From assembly GCA_964629965.1 (NCBI GenBank), contig CAZVRZ010000003.1:1-64000 (forward strand): a stretch of DNA of 64,000 nt, written 5' to 3'. Positions 53,747 to 62,625 of the stretch are shown piece after piece. The position numbers and the translations under genes are program-made. Source of the DNA: CAZVRZ01 sp964629965 (GTDB lineage Bacteria; Chloroflexota; Anaerolineae; Anaerolineales; UBA4823). Under the pieces are notes generated by a model, which saw only the letters and a program-made list of their open reading frames with translations, was not told where the DNA came from and made no database searches. Each line of letters begins with the position of its first letter. Position 1 is the first letter of the stretch.

Positions 53747-55159
53747 TCAATACCGGCGGCGTTCACCAATCCCAAAGATAGCAGGGGGCAGGTGAATGCC
53801 GGCAGACTCAATCTTATCCATAAATTTCGGGCGCAGACCGGTCGGTCGCAAGCGACCAACGATCTTTCCACCTTCGAATCCTACTTGCTCGAACACGAAC
53901 AAATCTGTCATGGTGATAACATCGCCTTCCATGCCGCTCACTTCGGTAATGTTAACGATCTTGCGGCTGCCATCTCGCATACGCTCCTGGTGGACAATGA
54001 GATCAATAGCAGATGCAACCTGTTCACGGATCGCTTTCACGGGCAAATCATAGCCCGCCATCATCACCATCGTTTCCATGCGAGCAAGCGTATCACGCGG
54101 CGAGTTGGAGTGGGCCGTAGTCATCGAGCCATCGTGACCGGTATTCATGGCCTGGAGCATGTCTAGTGCAGCCTCATCACGAATCTCGCCTACCACAATC
54201 CGATCGGGGCGCATACGCAAGCAGTTAATCACCAGGGCTCGGATGGTTACCTCGCCGCGGCCTTCAATGTTGGGCGGGCGAGATTCCAGCGTCACCACAT
54301 GTTCTTGTCGCAACTGAAGCTCAGCCGCATTTTCGACCGTAACGATGCGCTCATCACCCGGAATAAAACCGGACAGGATGTTCAACAGGGTGGTCTTGCC
54401 AGAACCAGTACCGCCAGATATCACGATATTCAAACTGGCTTCCACACAGGCTTTGAGAAATTGAACGGCCTCAGAAGTAATTGTCCCAAAGTTGATTAAC
54501 TGGTCAATCGTGATCGGGTTCTTTGAAAATTTACGAATCGTCAACACCGGGCCAACCAGCGAGATCGGTGGAATCACTGCATTCACACGGGAGCCATCTG
54601 CCAGGCGAGCATCGACATACGGGCTGGATTCATCGATTCGGCGGCCCAGAGGCGCAACAATACGGTCGATAATCCGCATGACATGCTCATCGTTCTCAAA
54701 GGTAACCGGTAATCGTTCGATCTTGCCCTTTCGCTCGACATAGACATTCTTAGCGCCATTCACCATCACTTCAGTAATTGTCTCGTCTTCCAAAATCGTG
54801 GATAACGGTCCCAGGCCAAGAATTTCTGCTGTAATCGCCTCAAACAAACGATGCTTTTCCGGGCGTGAAAGTACAATATTCTCTTCTGCCAGAACCTGCT
54901 CAAACAATTCCAAAATCGTATTACGAACCTCGTTCGTTTTCGTGACATCTGTAGCCGGGTCAAGCTCGGACAATAAACGGTTCTGGACGCGTGTTTTCAA
55001 ATCAATATAGGCGTCCTTTTGAGCGCTGGTACCTGGGGCAGCCACGCGCCTTGCCTGCAGAGACATCAGGCGAGATTTACTGTCACTATCGCCCTGTTCT
55101 TGTCCAGAGCCGGAGGGCTGCTGCCCTCCGCCTTGTTCAAGTCTTTTTAACAACGACAT
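53747..55159 (-). CDS. tadA: Tad pilus ATPase TadA/CpaF
   Basis: A 470-residue hexameric secretion ATPase that powers Flp pilus assembly. An N-terminal helical region leads to the RecA-like core with Walker A SGGTGSGKTTLLNIL, the Asp box VTVENAAELQL, Walker B MRPDRIVVGEIRDEAALDMLQAMNTGHDGS and the His box TTAHSNSP. ATG 55159 was chosen because GGAGGTTGGG lies upstream and the extra ten residues before it are atypical. It is preceded by tadZ (50 bp). Confidence 0.96.
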   Translation of the reverse strand: MSLLKRLEQGGGQQPSGSGQEQGDSDSKSRLMSLQARRVAAPGTSAQKDAYIDLKTRVQNRLLSELDPATDVTKTNEVRNTILELFEQVLAEENIVLSRPEKHRLFEAITAEILGLGPLSTILEDETITEVMVNGAKNVYVERKGKIERLPVTFENDEHVMRIIDRIVAPLGRRIDESSPYVDARLADGSRVNAVIPPISLVGPVLTIRKFSKNPITIDQLINFGTITSEAVQFLKACVEASLNIVISGGTGSGKTTLLNILSGFIPGDERIVTVENAAELQLRQEHVVTLESRPPNIEGRGEVTIRALVINCLRMRPDRIVVGEIRDEAALDMLQAMNTGHDGSMTTAHSNSPRDTLARMETMVMMAGYDLPVKAIREQVASAIDLIVHQERMRDGSRKIVNITEVSGMEGDVITMTDLFVFEQVGFEGGKIVGRLRPTGLRPKFMDKIESAGIHLPPAIFGIGERRRY

Positions 55160-55209
55160 AACCCAACCTCCATAAAACGAAATCTGCAACCAGCCAGCAC
55201 TCTGGGCAA

Positions 55210-56424
55210 TTATTCTCCCAATTCCAAAATCCGTTGGCGGATCAATTCTGCAAGCTGCAGAATACTGCGAGCAATCGGTTTGGACTTGTCCGCCAGGATA
55301 AAAGGAGTACCACGGTTCACCGAAGGAATCACCGTACGATCATCAAATGGGATCGTTGTAACGACCTCTTGCTTGAAGTTTTCGCCGATCTTCTCAGGGG
55401 TGATCCCAATGCGCCGATCAAAACGGTTCATAATGAACAGGATCCGTTTGCGATGGATACCCAGGGCATCGGAAAGATCAAGGAACAGACGCGCACTTTT
55501 AATGGCCGGGATTTCCTGGGTTGTAACCAGGACAATCACATCGCTGGCATCAATGGCAGCCAGGGTAATATCCGTTAAGGCCGGGGTCGCATCAATCACA
55601 ATATATCCAAAAAAGTGCCGCAAGGCATTGATCACTTTACCAAACTGATCACCCGTCACACCTTCTGCATATTCCGGGCGGAATGGCGCAGGCAGGACTT
55701 TGATACCAGAAGCAGAATGCTTCATGAGCACACTTTCAATAACCTCAGCTTCCAGCTCATCGACCCGCGGCGCCAAGTCTACCATGCTGAATTTGCCTTG
55801 CTCATTCAACATGATCGCCACATCTCCAAACTGCAGGTTACCATCCACCAGAACAGTGGAGGTATCCTCATTGTGCATGGCAATCGCCAGGTTTGTGGCC
55901 AGCGTGGTACAGCCAGAGCCACCTTTGGGGCTGTAGATCAGGATCACGCGGCCATTCATGCTGGCAGTGTGCCCCGATGATGCCAGTCCAGCCGTTGCCT
56001 GTTGAACAGGCGTAGTCTGAATCGCCTTTGCGCGCTCTTCATGCGCCATCAGGCCCGCTCGGCGAACTGCGGAAGTCAGTTCGTCCACGGTGGGAGGCTT
56101 GGCTAGGAAGTCGCGGGCTCCTGCCAACATCGCCCGGCGCATATAATTCGGATCGCTTTGCACAGACAGGATCACAATTTGAATGTATGGCAGTATTTTG
56201 CGAATGGCTTCCGTCGCAGCAATACCATCCATGTCTGGCATGTTGATATCCATCAGAATTACATCTGGCTTGATCTCCTTTGCCAGGTCCAAACCCTCGC
56301 GGCCAGTTCGAGCCACACCAACAACTTCAACATCGTTCTCGAATTGCAGCAGTTTACGGATATTTTCTCGCGTCTCCGCGATATCATCGACAATGATGAC
56401 CCGAATCTTTTGACCTGTTGCCAT
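55210..56424 (-). CDS. tadZ: TadZ/CpaE: receiver domain fused to ParA/MinD-like ATPase
   Basis: A 404-residue fusion. Residues 5-125 are a complete response-regulator receiver (DDIAETR, phospho-Asp in DVILMDINMPDMDG, Lys in FLAKPPTV). Residues 158-400 are a ParA/MinD-like domain whose P-loop KGGSGCTT lacks the second P-loop Lys (Cys here), as is common in TadZ. TadZ marks the pole or site where the pilus is built. A receiver that keeps its phospho-Asp suggests control by a kinase; a NarL-type pair lies 2 kb upstream, but its link is unproven. Confidence 0.93.
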   Translation of the reverse strand: MATGQKIRVIIVDDIAETRENIRKLLQFENDVEVVGVARTGREGLDLAKEIKPDVILMDINMPDMDGIAATEAIRKILPYIQIVILSVQSDPNYMRRAMLAGARDFLAKPPTVDELTSAVRRAGLMAHEERAKAIQTTPVQQATAGLASSGHTASMNGRVILIYSPKGGSGCTTLATNLAIAMHNEDTSTVLVDGNLQFGDVAIMLNEQGKFSMVDLAPRVDELEAEVIESVLMKHSASGIKVLPAPFRPEYAEGVTGDQFGKVINALRHFFGYIVIDATPALTDITLAAIDASDVIVLVTTQEIPAIKSARLFLDLSDALGIHRKRILFIMNRFDRRIGITPEKIGENFKQEVVTTIPFDDRTVIPSVNRGTPFILADKSKPIARSILQLAELIRQRILELGE

Positions 56425-56439
56425 ATCTGAATATGCCTG

Positions 56440-57756
56440 CTATGGAACCGGCGTTGGGTCTGGCAGGCGAGAATCGTTTGCCAGCTCGGGGGCGATCAAT
56501 TCATCCACTCTGGGCTGCATACCATAAGGCAGCTTTACAGGCACCGGGATGCGATAAACATCTAGCAGATACTGCAGAGTAACAGCATCCGTATTGTACA
56601 AGGCGCCATCATCCTCAGGAGATCGCAAAGCCAGGGTTAATTCAGCGCCGGCATAAATCAAGTAGTTCAATGCGACCGCCTGTTGCGGTGAGACGATCAG
56701 GGTGATGATGTCTGGAGGATAAGGATTCTTCGTTACTGCCGGTTCTTCGGTCGGCTCGGCTTCTGCCGTGGTGCCTCCCAAAGCGCCTAAGCCACCGGCT
56801 GCTTCGCCTTCAGCGGTAGTCGTTTCACCAGTGGTAGCTACGACGGCAACTTCCTTTTCTTTCTCTGCTTCTTCTTCCCATGGCAGAGCAAAAGTGCCCA
56901 CTTGCAGCACGATCACATCCTCGACCAGGGTTTGGCTCACCAGGCGGGGCCGCTGTGGCTCAGAAGGAACCAGGTAGAAAGTTTCTTCCAACAGAGGATC
57001 TGCCGAGGTGCGGCCTTCGGGAGAGGCTGCACCGCCGGCCACTACCTGAGCGTTCATCGTGCGACCAAATTCTCCCAAATCAGCAACCTGCGCGCTGATG
57101 GCTGTCTGCTGCGTAGCGCCTGAGGAGGCCTGGCCACCTTCGATATCATTCAGGCTGGAGCTTTGGGTTGCAGTCTGCTGTCCCAGGCCTATCAAGGCTG
57201 CCGGCCCCGGAGCGATAATAGCTGCCGTATTGTTGGGCAGAATAGATTGGAAGGATGTGTCCATATCGGCCAACATCAAGTTGACAATAATGTTAACATG
57301 ATCGCCCCGGCGTGGAGCGTAAGAAATGCTACTTAAGCGGCTGATCGGGATCGAGATTGCCACCTTTCCTTTGGGAATTAGCAAGGCGGCATCAGAACCG
57401 GTGCGTGAAAGTTGACTGGAGGTTGCCGCCAGCATATTGGCCGTCAGCAAGATACCCGAATCCAAATCGAACTTGGTCACCTGGCCTTCAACTTCCGTAA
57501 TGTCTGTGAACATACCATCCAGGCGCAGTTCCTCCTGGATCGGCACTGTTCCCAACACATCTGCGGTAAGCTTGGTGCCACGCGCGACTTTCTGGGTGAT
57601 AACCACAACATCAATCGTGGTTATTTCAGGAGTGGGCGTGGGAAGTTCTTCCTGGGGCTTGCCTCCCGTCAGCAAACCCTGGGAGTAAACAAACACCAGG
57701 GCCGCAATGGCTACTAATACGAGAATTAGGATTATGATCAATCGACCGCGACGCAT
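56440..57756 (-). CDS. cpaB: Flp pilus assembly protein CpaB (RcpC) with SAF domain
   Basis: A 438-residue exported protein anchored by one membrane segment near residues 8-27. A SAF domain (VVITQKVARGTKLTADVLGTVPI) lies at about 50-115 and an RcpC/CpaB domain with ISIPISRLSSISYAPRRGDHVNI follows. A long acidic, Ala/Glu-rich segment (about 285-340) splits the protein. CpaB helps the pilus cross the cell envelope; there is no secretin (CpaC/RcpA) in the operon, consistent with a one-membrane envelope. ATG 57756 has GGAGG upstream. Confidence 0.93.
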   Translation of the reverse strand: MRRGRLIIILILVLVAIAALVFVYSQGLLTGGKPQEELPTPTPEITTIDVVVITQKVARGTKLTADVLGTVPIQEELRLDGMFTDITEVEGQVTKFDLDSGILLTANMLAATSSQLSRTGSDAALLIPKGKVAISIPISRLSSISYAPRRGDHVNIIVNLMLADMDTSFQSILPNNTAAIIAPGPAALIGLGQQTATQSSSLNDIEGGQASSGATQQTAISAQVADLGEFGRTMNAQVVAGGAASPEGRTSADPLLEETFYLVPSEPQRPRLVSQTLVEDVIVLQVGTFALPWEEEAEKEKEVAVVATTGETTTAEGEAAGGLGALGGTTAEAEPTEEPAVTKNPYPPDIITLIVSPQQAVALNYLIYAGAELTLALRSPEDDGALYNTDAVTLQYLLDVYRIPVPVKLPYGMQPRVDELIAPELANDSRLPDPTPVP

Positions 57757-57949
57757 ATTTCTGCCTCCACTCAATTCTTATTTTTACAATCTATATTGTA
57801 ATCATACGCTTTTTGCATTAAAAGTCAAGCAAACTACAGTACCACCGATTTTACTCTCTGTAACTATCCAGACTATAAAAAACCTTTTAAGTTATAGTAA
57901 GTCTACTAGATTTATGCAATATGCGCCACCCTCCGATCAAAGAATGATC

Positions 57950-57986
57950 AACAAAAGAGGCCCTGCTCTTGTGAAACAGGGCCTCT
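57950..57986 (-). terminator. Terminator downstream of the Flp pilin gene
   Basis: Perfect 10-bp stem AGAGGCCCTG (57956-57965) with CAGGGCCTCT (57977-57986) is followed on the minus strand by TTTTGTTG. It lets the pilin be made in excess over the downstream assembly genes. Confidence 0.85.
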
Positions 57987-58008
57987 CCGCTATGAACAAC
58001 TGAACCAA

Positions 58009-58161
58009 TTAGGTGGACAGACCGGAGATAATGCGGCTGAACACGTTTGAAATCTGGCTTCCGACCAGAGCGAGAACGATGATCAAAACAACGGCTACCA
58101 GAACAATAATCAAAGCATACTCAACCATACCCTGGCCCTTTTCCTTAGGGGCGAATAACAT
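58009..58161 (-). CDS. flp: Flp/Fap-type pilin
   Basis: A 50-residue pilin that is easy to miss. After a short basic leader (MLFAPKEKGQGMVEYALI) comes the class IVb pilin motif: the processing site Gly-Gln-Gly-Met, the Glu at +5 region and the hydrophobic segment up to about 34, then a short tail. The conserved GQGMVEYALIIVL signature is unmistakable for Flp pilins. AAAGGAGGT precedes the ATG, a very strong ribosome site. It is the first gene of the Tad operon and ends at a terminator, so it is probably the most abundant product. No prepilin peptidase (TadV) gene is in the window. Confidence 0.92.
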   Translation of the reverse strand: MLFAPKEKGQGMVEYALIIVLVAVVLIIVLALVGSQISNVFSRIISGLST

Positions 58162-58213
58162 AGGAATTTACCTCCTTTCTTCAAAAATGGGTTCAACAAC
58201 TAGAACCATTAAT

Positions 58214-58242
58214 ATTCTACACAATTAAAACCTGTTTGTAAA
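58214..58242 (-). promoter_or_regulatory. Promoter of the flp-tad operon
   Basis: On the minus strand, TTTACA (58237-58242) and TAGAAT (58214-58219) are separated by 17 bases. Transcription would start near 58207, about 46 bases before the pilin ATG. Confidence 0.7.
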
Positions 58243-58276
58243 CTTACAGTTTTGTTATAAAACTTTCAAGGTCTTT

Positions 58277-59347
58277 TCAGGCCATACTCTCGCTAAAATC
58301 AGCCGGCACGGAGAATGATACCCGGGTGCCTTTTCCTGACCCACTGCTGACATCCATCTCGCCGCCCAGCATTTCTACCCGGTCACGAATCACTTTCAGG
58401 CCCATCCCACCTTTGTCTGTCACAGATTTCACCTCAAAACCCACGCCATTATCATCCACCATCACTCGCACTTCTTCAGCAGCCGCGTCGATCTGCACCT
58501 TAACCTGTGTTGCCTGGCTGTGCCGGGATATATTGGTGAGCAGTTCCTGGATAGCCCGAAATATCATCACTTCCAGGTAAGAGACCAACCGTTTGTCGAT
58601 CCCGGTATTCGAGAAGCGCACATCCATCTTGGTCTGCTCTTGAAAAGCCTGCACATAACGATTTAAAGTCGGCACCAGGCCTAAATCGTCTAACATCATT
58701 GGGCGTAATTCAAATATAAAGTCGCGTACTTTTTGGAATGTGGTTGAGGCCGAGGCTTTTAAACTCGTCAATTCTTCTCGCGCCTTGTCCTGGTCTTTAT
58801 CAAACAGGCGCGTTGCAATTTCGGTCTGCAAAATAAAATTGGATAAAGCCTGCGCCGGGCCATCGTGCATCGCCCGCGCCAACCGCTGGCGTTCGGCTTC
58901 TTGAGCACGTAACATCATCTCGACCGTTTCTGCCGTGGCGGTATGAGTGGCCTTTGACGGCGTTTCCGACAAGGTGAGCGATTCCAAATCGCCCATCACC
59001 CGCTCCAATGTGGCATGGTAGCGGGTCAAGTTTCCATGATCGCTCTGCAATTTATCCAACTGCCCACGCATCACAAATAAACGCTGCTGAGTGTCCAAGG
59101 CATTCTCGTATGCATTGCGGATATCGGTGCGCGGCAGGCTCTCAAACTGCGCCTGGGCTTGCTGGAGCTGAACGGTAACGGTCGCATTGCGTTGCGCCAA
59201 CTTGTTGACATCTACCTGGCTTTGCTCGATCATCAATTCAATCTCACGGATCTCTCGCTGGAGATTATCCAATTCGAACTTGCTGGTCTCCCGCAGCATC
59301 TCCAACATGGATGCGCTTTCATTCGATTGCTCTGCCGAAGTCGCCAT
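58277..59347 (-). CDS. Soluble NarL-type sensor histidine kinase
   Basis: A 356-residue kinase with no membrane segment. The first 150 residues are coiled-coil (QREIREIELMIEQSQVDVNKLAQRN), then HisKA_3 with phospho-His in ERQRLARAMHDGPAQALSNF near 165-180. An HATPase domain (ELLTNISRHSQATQVKV, VDDNGVGFE, GGMGLKVIRDRVEMLGGEM) ends the protein. Such cytoplasmic kinases sense internal or partner-protein signals. The gene follows the response regulator with a 7-bp gap, so they are a pair. ATG 59347 has AAAGGAT upstream. Confidence 0.93.
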   Translation of the reverse strand: MATSAEQSNESASMLEMLRETSKFELDNLQREIREIELMIEQSQVDVNKLAQRNATVTVQLQQAQAQFESLPRTDIRNAYENALDTQQRLFVMRGQLDKLQSDHGNLTRYHATLERVMGDLESLTLSETPSKATHTATAETVEMMLRAQEAERQRLARAMHDGPAQALSNFILQTEIATRLFDKDQDKAREELTSLKASASTTFQKVRDFIFELRPMMLDDLGLVPTLNRYVQAFQEQTKMDVRFSNTGIDKRLVSYLEVMIFRAIQELLTNISRHSQATQVKVQIDAAAEEVRVMVDDNGVGFEVKSVTDKGGMGLKVIRDRVEMLGGEMDVSSGSGKGTRVSFSVPADFSESMA

Positions 59348-59354
59348 ATCCTTT

Positions 59355-60056
59355 TTACTCCTGCGATTGCGAATTTTGCTGATACAGGCGTACCCATCCT
59401 CGCCGTAATGCATAGACCGCCGCCTGGGTGCGATCTTCCACGCCTAATTTCCGTAGAATGGCAGTCACATGGTTCTTCACCGTTTGGTGACTGATGCCAA
59501 GCAAAACGGCTATTTCCTTATTGCTCATACCTTTTGTCACAAAATTGAGCACTTCCATCTCACGCGTAGAGAGAGGCGAGTACAGAGAAACATCATCACT
59601 ATAATAATACTGTGAAGTATCCGCATGGTCAGCCAGCCAATCCTGGAACTGAGAAGTGTCCATCACCTGATCACCCAGGATATGCTTCCCCTGGATCACC
59701 CAGCGAATGATATCGGCCAGCTTTTCCGGTTGAATATCCTTAGAACAATACGCCGAGGCTCCCGAGCGGACTGCATGGATTTTTTGTTCTTGATCATCAT
59801 AAGCTGTAAGCAAGATCACCTTTGTTTGCAGATGATCGAGCCCCACCTGCCGGGTGACCTGCTGCCCATTCATGAGAGGCAGGTTCACATCGACGATAGC
59901 TACCATGGGATGAAGCGAACGGATGAGTTCTAATCCTTCTTCCCCATCCTTGGCCTGGCCGATTACATCAAAATCGGGCTCAATCGCCAGAGCATTAACA
60001 ACTCCCTGGCGAAATAATGGGTGATCATCAACAACAACTAAGGTAATTCGAGTCAT
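59355..60056 (-). CDS. NarL/FixJ-family response regulator with LuxR helix-turn-helix
   Basis: A 233-residue transcription factor. The receiver (VVVDDHPLFRQGVVNAL, phospho-Asp in MVAIVDVNLPLMNG, Thr/Lys in LLTAYDD and CSKDIQPEK) is intact. The C-terminal LuxR domain (LSTREMEVLNFVTKGMSNKEIAVLLGISHQTVKNHVTAI) binds DNA. A linker of about 30 residues with YYYSDDVSLYSP separates the two. Target genes are unknown; the Tad operon downstream is a possible target. Confidence 0.94.
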   Translation of the reverse strand: MTRITLVVVDDHPLFRQGVVNALAIEPDFDVIGQAKDGEEGLELIRSLHPMVAIVDVNLPLMNGQQVTRQVGLDHLQTKVILLTAYDDQEQKIHAVRSGASAYCSKDIQPEKLADIIRWVIQGKHILGDQVMDTSQFQDWLADHADTSQYYYSDDVSLYSPLSTREMEVLNFVTKGMSNKEIAVLLGISHQTVKNHVTAILRKLGVEDRTQAAVYALRRGWVRLYQQNSQSQE

Positions 60057-60102
60057 TCAGTTGGTTCCCGGTTTATGCTCCATCAATATCATCATACTTG
60101 AC

Positions 60103-60130
60103 AGTATAGCACAGAAAAAACTGCAAGCAA
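60103..60130 (-). promoter_or_regulatory. Candidate promoter of the response regulator/kinase pair
   Basis: On the minus strand, TTGCTT (60125-60130) and TATACT (60103-60108) have a 16-base spacer, 47 bases from the start codon. Confidence 0.5.
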
Positions 60131-60247
60131 CCATCTCAAAGAGTTGACCGTTCCTATTTTAACCCCGAAATCACTTTTTGTAACGAAATATTCGCGTGAA
60201 AGAAATGATCTGGTAGAATCTCATTAGCCTGCCAAAGATATCGCAAT

Positions 60248-61462
60248 ATGATGAAACTGCGTACCCGTTACCCTCGTTTATATCGCCTCTTGCTCTGGAG
60301 CACCCTGGCTGCCAGCCTGGTCTTGCTCTGGCAATTGAATCTGCGGGTGCTTTCAAAACCGGCATATATTCCGGTGGATGACTTCGGGCATTACTGGGCA
60401 GCCGGGAAGCTCAACCAGCATGGCAGCAACCCTTACAGCCCAGAACAGGTGCAAGCAGTCCGTGATCAGATCACCGGAAAAGCGCCCGCTCCCGATACAA
60501 TCCCCATCATGTGGACCCCCCCTTGGAGCCTGCCGTTGGTCATGCCCTTTGGAGCGCTGGATTACCCCCTTAGCCGGGTATTGTGGCTGATGGTCAGTGT
60601 TGGCCTGGTTCTGAGCTGCACCAACCTACTCTGGAAACTCTACCTGGGACCGCCGCGCTGGCTGTGGCTGGCATGGCTGGCTGCTTTCATCTTCGGGCCT
60701 ACCATATCTGTGCTGGAAAAAGGACAGATCACGCCCTGGGTCTTGCTGGGTATCACAGGCTTCTTGTATGCAATTGAAGTAAAAAACAATCAATGGCTGG
60801 CAGGCATTTGCGCCGCTCTGATTGCTATTAAACCCCAGCTTTTCTATTTATTTTGGCCAATCGTCTTGCTGTGGGCGTTTAGACAACGCCATTGGAAATT
60901 CCTGGCAGGCCTGGCATTCACCCTGGCAGGAGCAGTGTTCGTGTCACTGTTGTTCAACCCGGCAGTGATCAGCCAATATCTGCAAGCTCTGACCTACGAT
61001 ACACCTGCCGATTGGGCCACGCCTACTCTAGGTGGTTATCTACGCCTGCTGTTTGGCGCCGAGCATTTCTGGCTGCAATTTGCGCCGCTTATCTTGGGTT
61101 TGGGTTGGGCAGCTTATTATGTATCCAAGCGTTGGCGCACATGGCATTGGGCCGAAACCATTCCCGTGCTGCTCCTGGCATCGATCCTGACCTGCCCCTA
61201 TGGCTGGACATACGATCAGGTTATATTGCTGCCTGCGATGCTGCAGGCTGCCAGTTGGCTGGTACGCCAGGGCCGCCGGCCTGCTGCAGGCTGGCTGGTG
61301 GCTGCCTTTGTGCTGATCCAAGGATTAGATTTATTTCTGCACCGCTCTTTGGACGAATTCTGGTTTGGTTGGCTGGCGCCGGCTCTGCTGCTCTGGTATC
61401 TGGCAGTGCGGCATTGCACGCAACCCATTGTCGAGAAAGACAAACAGGAAACAGCTTCGTGA
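60248..61462 (+). CDS. GT87-family membrane glycosyltransferase-like protein, copy 1
   Basis: A 404-residue polytopic membrane protein (about ten hydrophobic segments). The DDFGHYWAAGKLNQHGSNPY motif near residue 40 is typical of the DUF2029/GT87 family (polyprenol-phosphate-mannose-dependent alpha-mannosyltransferases of actinobacteria). Asp in the first loop is probably catalytic. Three homologues are tandem here, so a stepwise assembly or a set with different substrates is likely. Overlaps the next gene by 4 bp (GTGA). Confidence 0.85.
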   Translation: MMKLRTRYPRLYRLLLWSTLAASLVLLWQLNLRVLSKPAYIPVDDFGHYWAAGKLNQHGSNPYSPEQVQAVRDQITGKAPAPDTIPIMWTPPWSLPLVMPFGALDYPLSRVLWLMVSVGLVLSCTNLLWKLYLGPPRWLWLAWLAAFIFGPTISVLEKGQITPWVLLGITGFLYAIEVKNNQWLAGICAALIAIKPQLFYLFWPIVLLWAFRQRHWKFLAGLAFTLAGAVFVSLLFNPAVISQYLQALTYDTPADWATPTLGGYLRLLFGAEHFWLQFAPLILGLGWAAYYVSKRWRTWHWAETIPVLLLASILTCPYGWTYDQVILLPAMLQAASWLVRQGRRPAAGWLVAAFVLIQGLDLFLHRSLDEFWFGWLAPALLLWYLAVRHCTQPIVEKDKQETAS

Positions 61463-62625
61463 AAAAACCTTTGATCTTCGTGGCAATATTGGGCATCATC
61501 CTGGCCGTGTTTACTCCCATCATGGCCCCCGGCAAAGGCGAAGGGGATTTCCTGGCTTATTGGTGCGCTGCCCGGCTGATGGTCACCGGAGGCAACCCCT
61601 ACGACCAATCTGCAATGGAGGCCATGCAGCGCGCCAACCGCTCTACACCCGATGACGGCCAGGGGGTCACTCTGGGGCCATGGAACCCTCCCTGGCTCAG
61701 CTTGATCCTGCTCCCGTACAGCCTGCTGCCTTTCAAATTGGCGGCGCCGCTGTGGATGTTTACCAATATCATGCTGATCGGATTGTCCGTCATTCTATCG
61801 CTGCGCTTGCTTGATCGTTCTGCAGAAGGGCGAGAATTCTTATGGATTTTCATCGCCTGCCTGTTCTATGGCGAAACCATCTCGCTGATCAACATGGGGC
61901 AGGTCTCCAGCCTGGTGCTGCTGGGCCTGGTTCTAGGGATATATTGGCTGCGCCAGGGGCGTGACTACCTGGCTGGAGCAGCCTTTCTGTTGGCAACCAT
62001 CAAGCCCCATCTCTCATACCTGGCGTTATTCACCATCCTGATCTATGTACTTTCCACGCGCCGTTGGAAGGCAGCGCTCGGCCTGGCCGCGGCCGGCGCG
62101 GCATCTACCCTGATCGCCTGGATACTATTCCCCGACTGGCTCGCGGCTTATTTTACGCTGGTAAGCAGCACCGCTTTCAGCCAGCTTTACACCAGCACCC
62201 TGGGAAGCTTCATCGATGAATTATTCGGGTTTCCCTACCTGCGCTACGCCGGTTTGTTAACCCTGCCGCTGGCCTGGCCTCTCCTGAAAATCTCTGTCAA
62301 AAAGGGCTGGCTGACGGCACTCAACCTGGCTTTGTTGATCTCCGTCCCGCTGGCACCGTTTGGCTACAGCTTTGACCAGGCTGTCTTGATCCCCGCTGTC
62401 ATCCAAATCCTACTATGGATATCTGAAAAACGCCTGCCGGCCGCCCTCGCCTGGGGATTGGCAGCCTGGCTCATCCTGGCAGACCTGGTGCTGTTGGGGC
62501 TGCTGACCCAGGATGGCTTACCCTATTTCTGGTTCTTCTGGGTTCCCCTAGCGCTACTGGCAGCTTACCTGATCGGCTACAGCCAGGATCCCTTCCAGCC
62601 GGCCACACAACCCACACCAACATGA
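61459..62625 (+). CDS. GT87-family membrane glycosyltransferase-like protein, copy 2
   Basis: A 388-residue paralogue of its neighbours. The GEGDFLAYWCAARLMVTGGNPYD motif near 28 keeps the Asp-Phe and Tyr-Trp spacing of copy 1. I chose the GTG at 61459 overlapping the preceding stop, since the open frame further up overlaps the first gene heavily and lacks family similarity. The short N-terminal membrane segment starts at once after it. Overlaps copy 3 by 4 bp. Confidence 0.83.
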   Translation: MKKPLIFVAILGIILAVFTPIMAPGKGEGDFLAYWCAARLMVTGGNPYDQSAMEAMQRANRSTPDDGQGVTLGPWNPPWLSLILLPYSLLPFKLAAPLWMFTNIMLIGLSVILSLRLLDRSAEGREFLWIFIACLFYGETISLINMGQVSSLVLLGLVLGIYWLRQGRDYLAGAAFLLATIKPHLSYLALFTILIYVLSTRRWKAALGLAAAGAASTLIAWILFPDWLAAYFTLVSSTAFSQLYTSTLGSFIDELFGFPYLRYAGLLTLPLAWPLLKISVKKGWLTALNLALLISVPLAPFGYSFDQAVLIPAVIQILLWISEKRLPAALAWGLAAWLILADLVLLGLLTQDGLPYFWFFWVPLALLAAYLIGYSQDPFQPATQPTPT

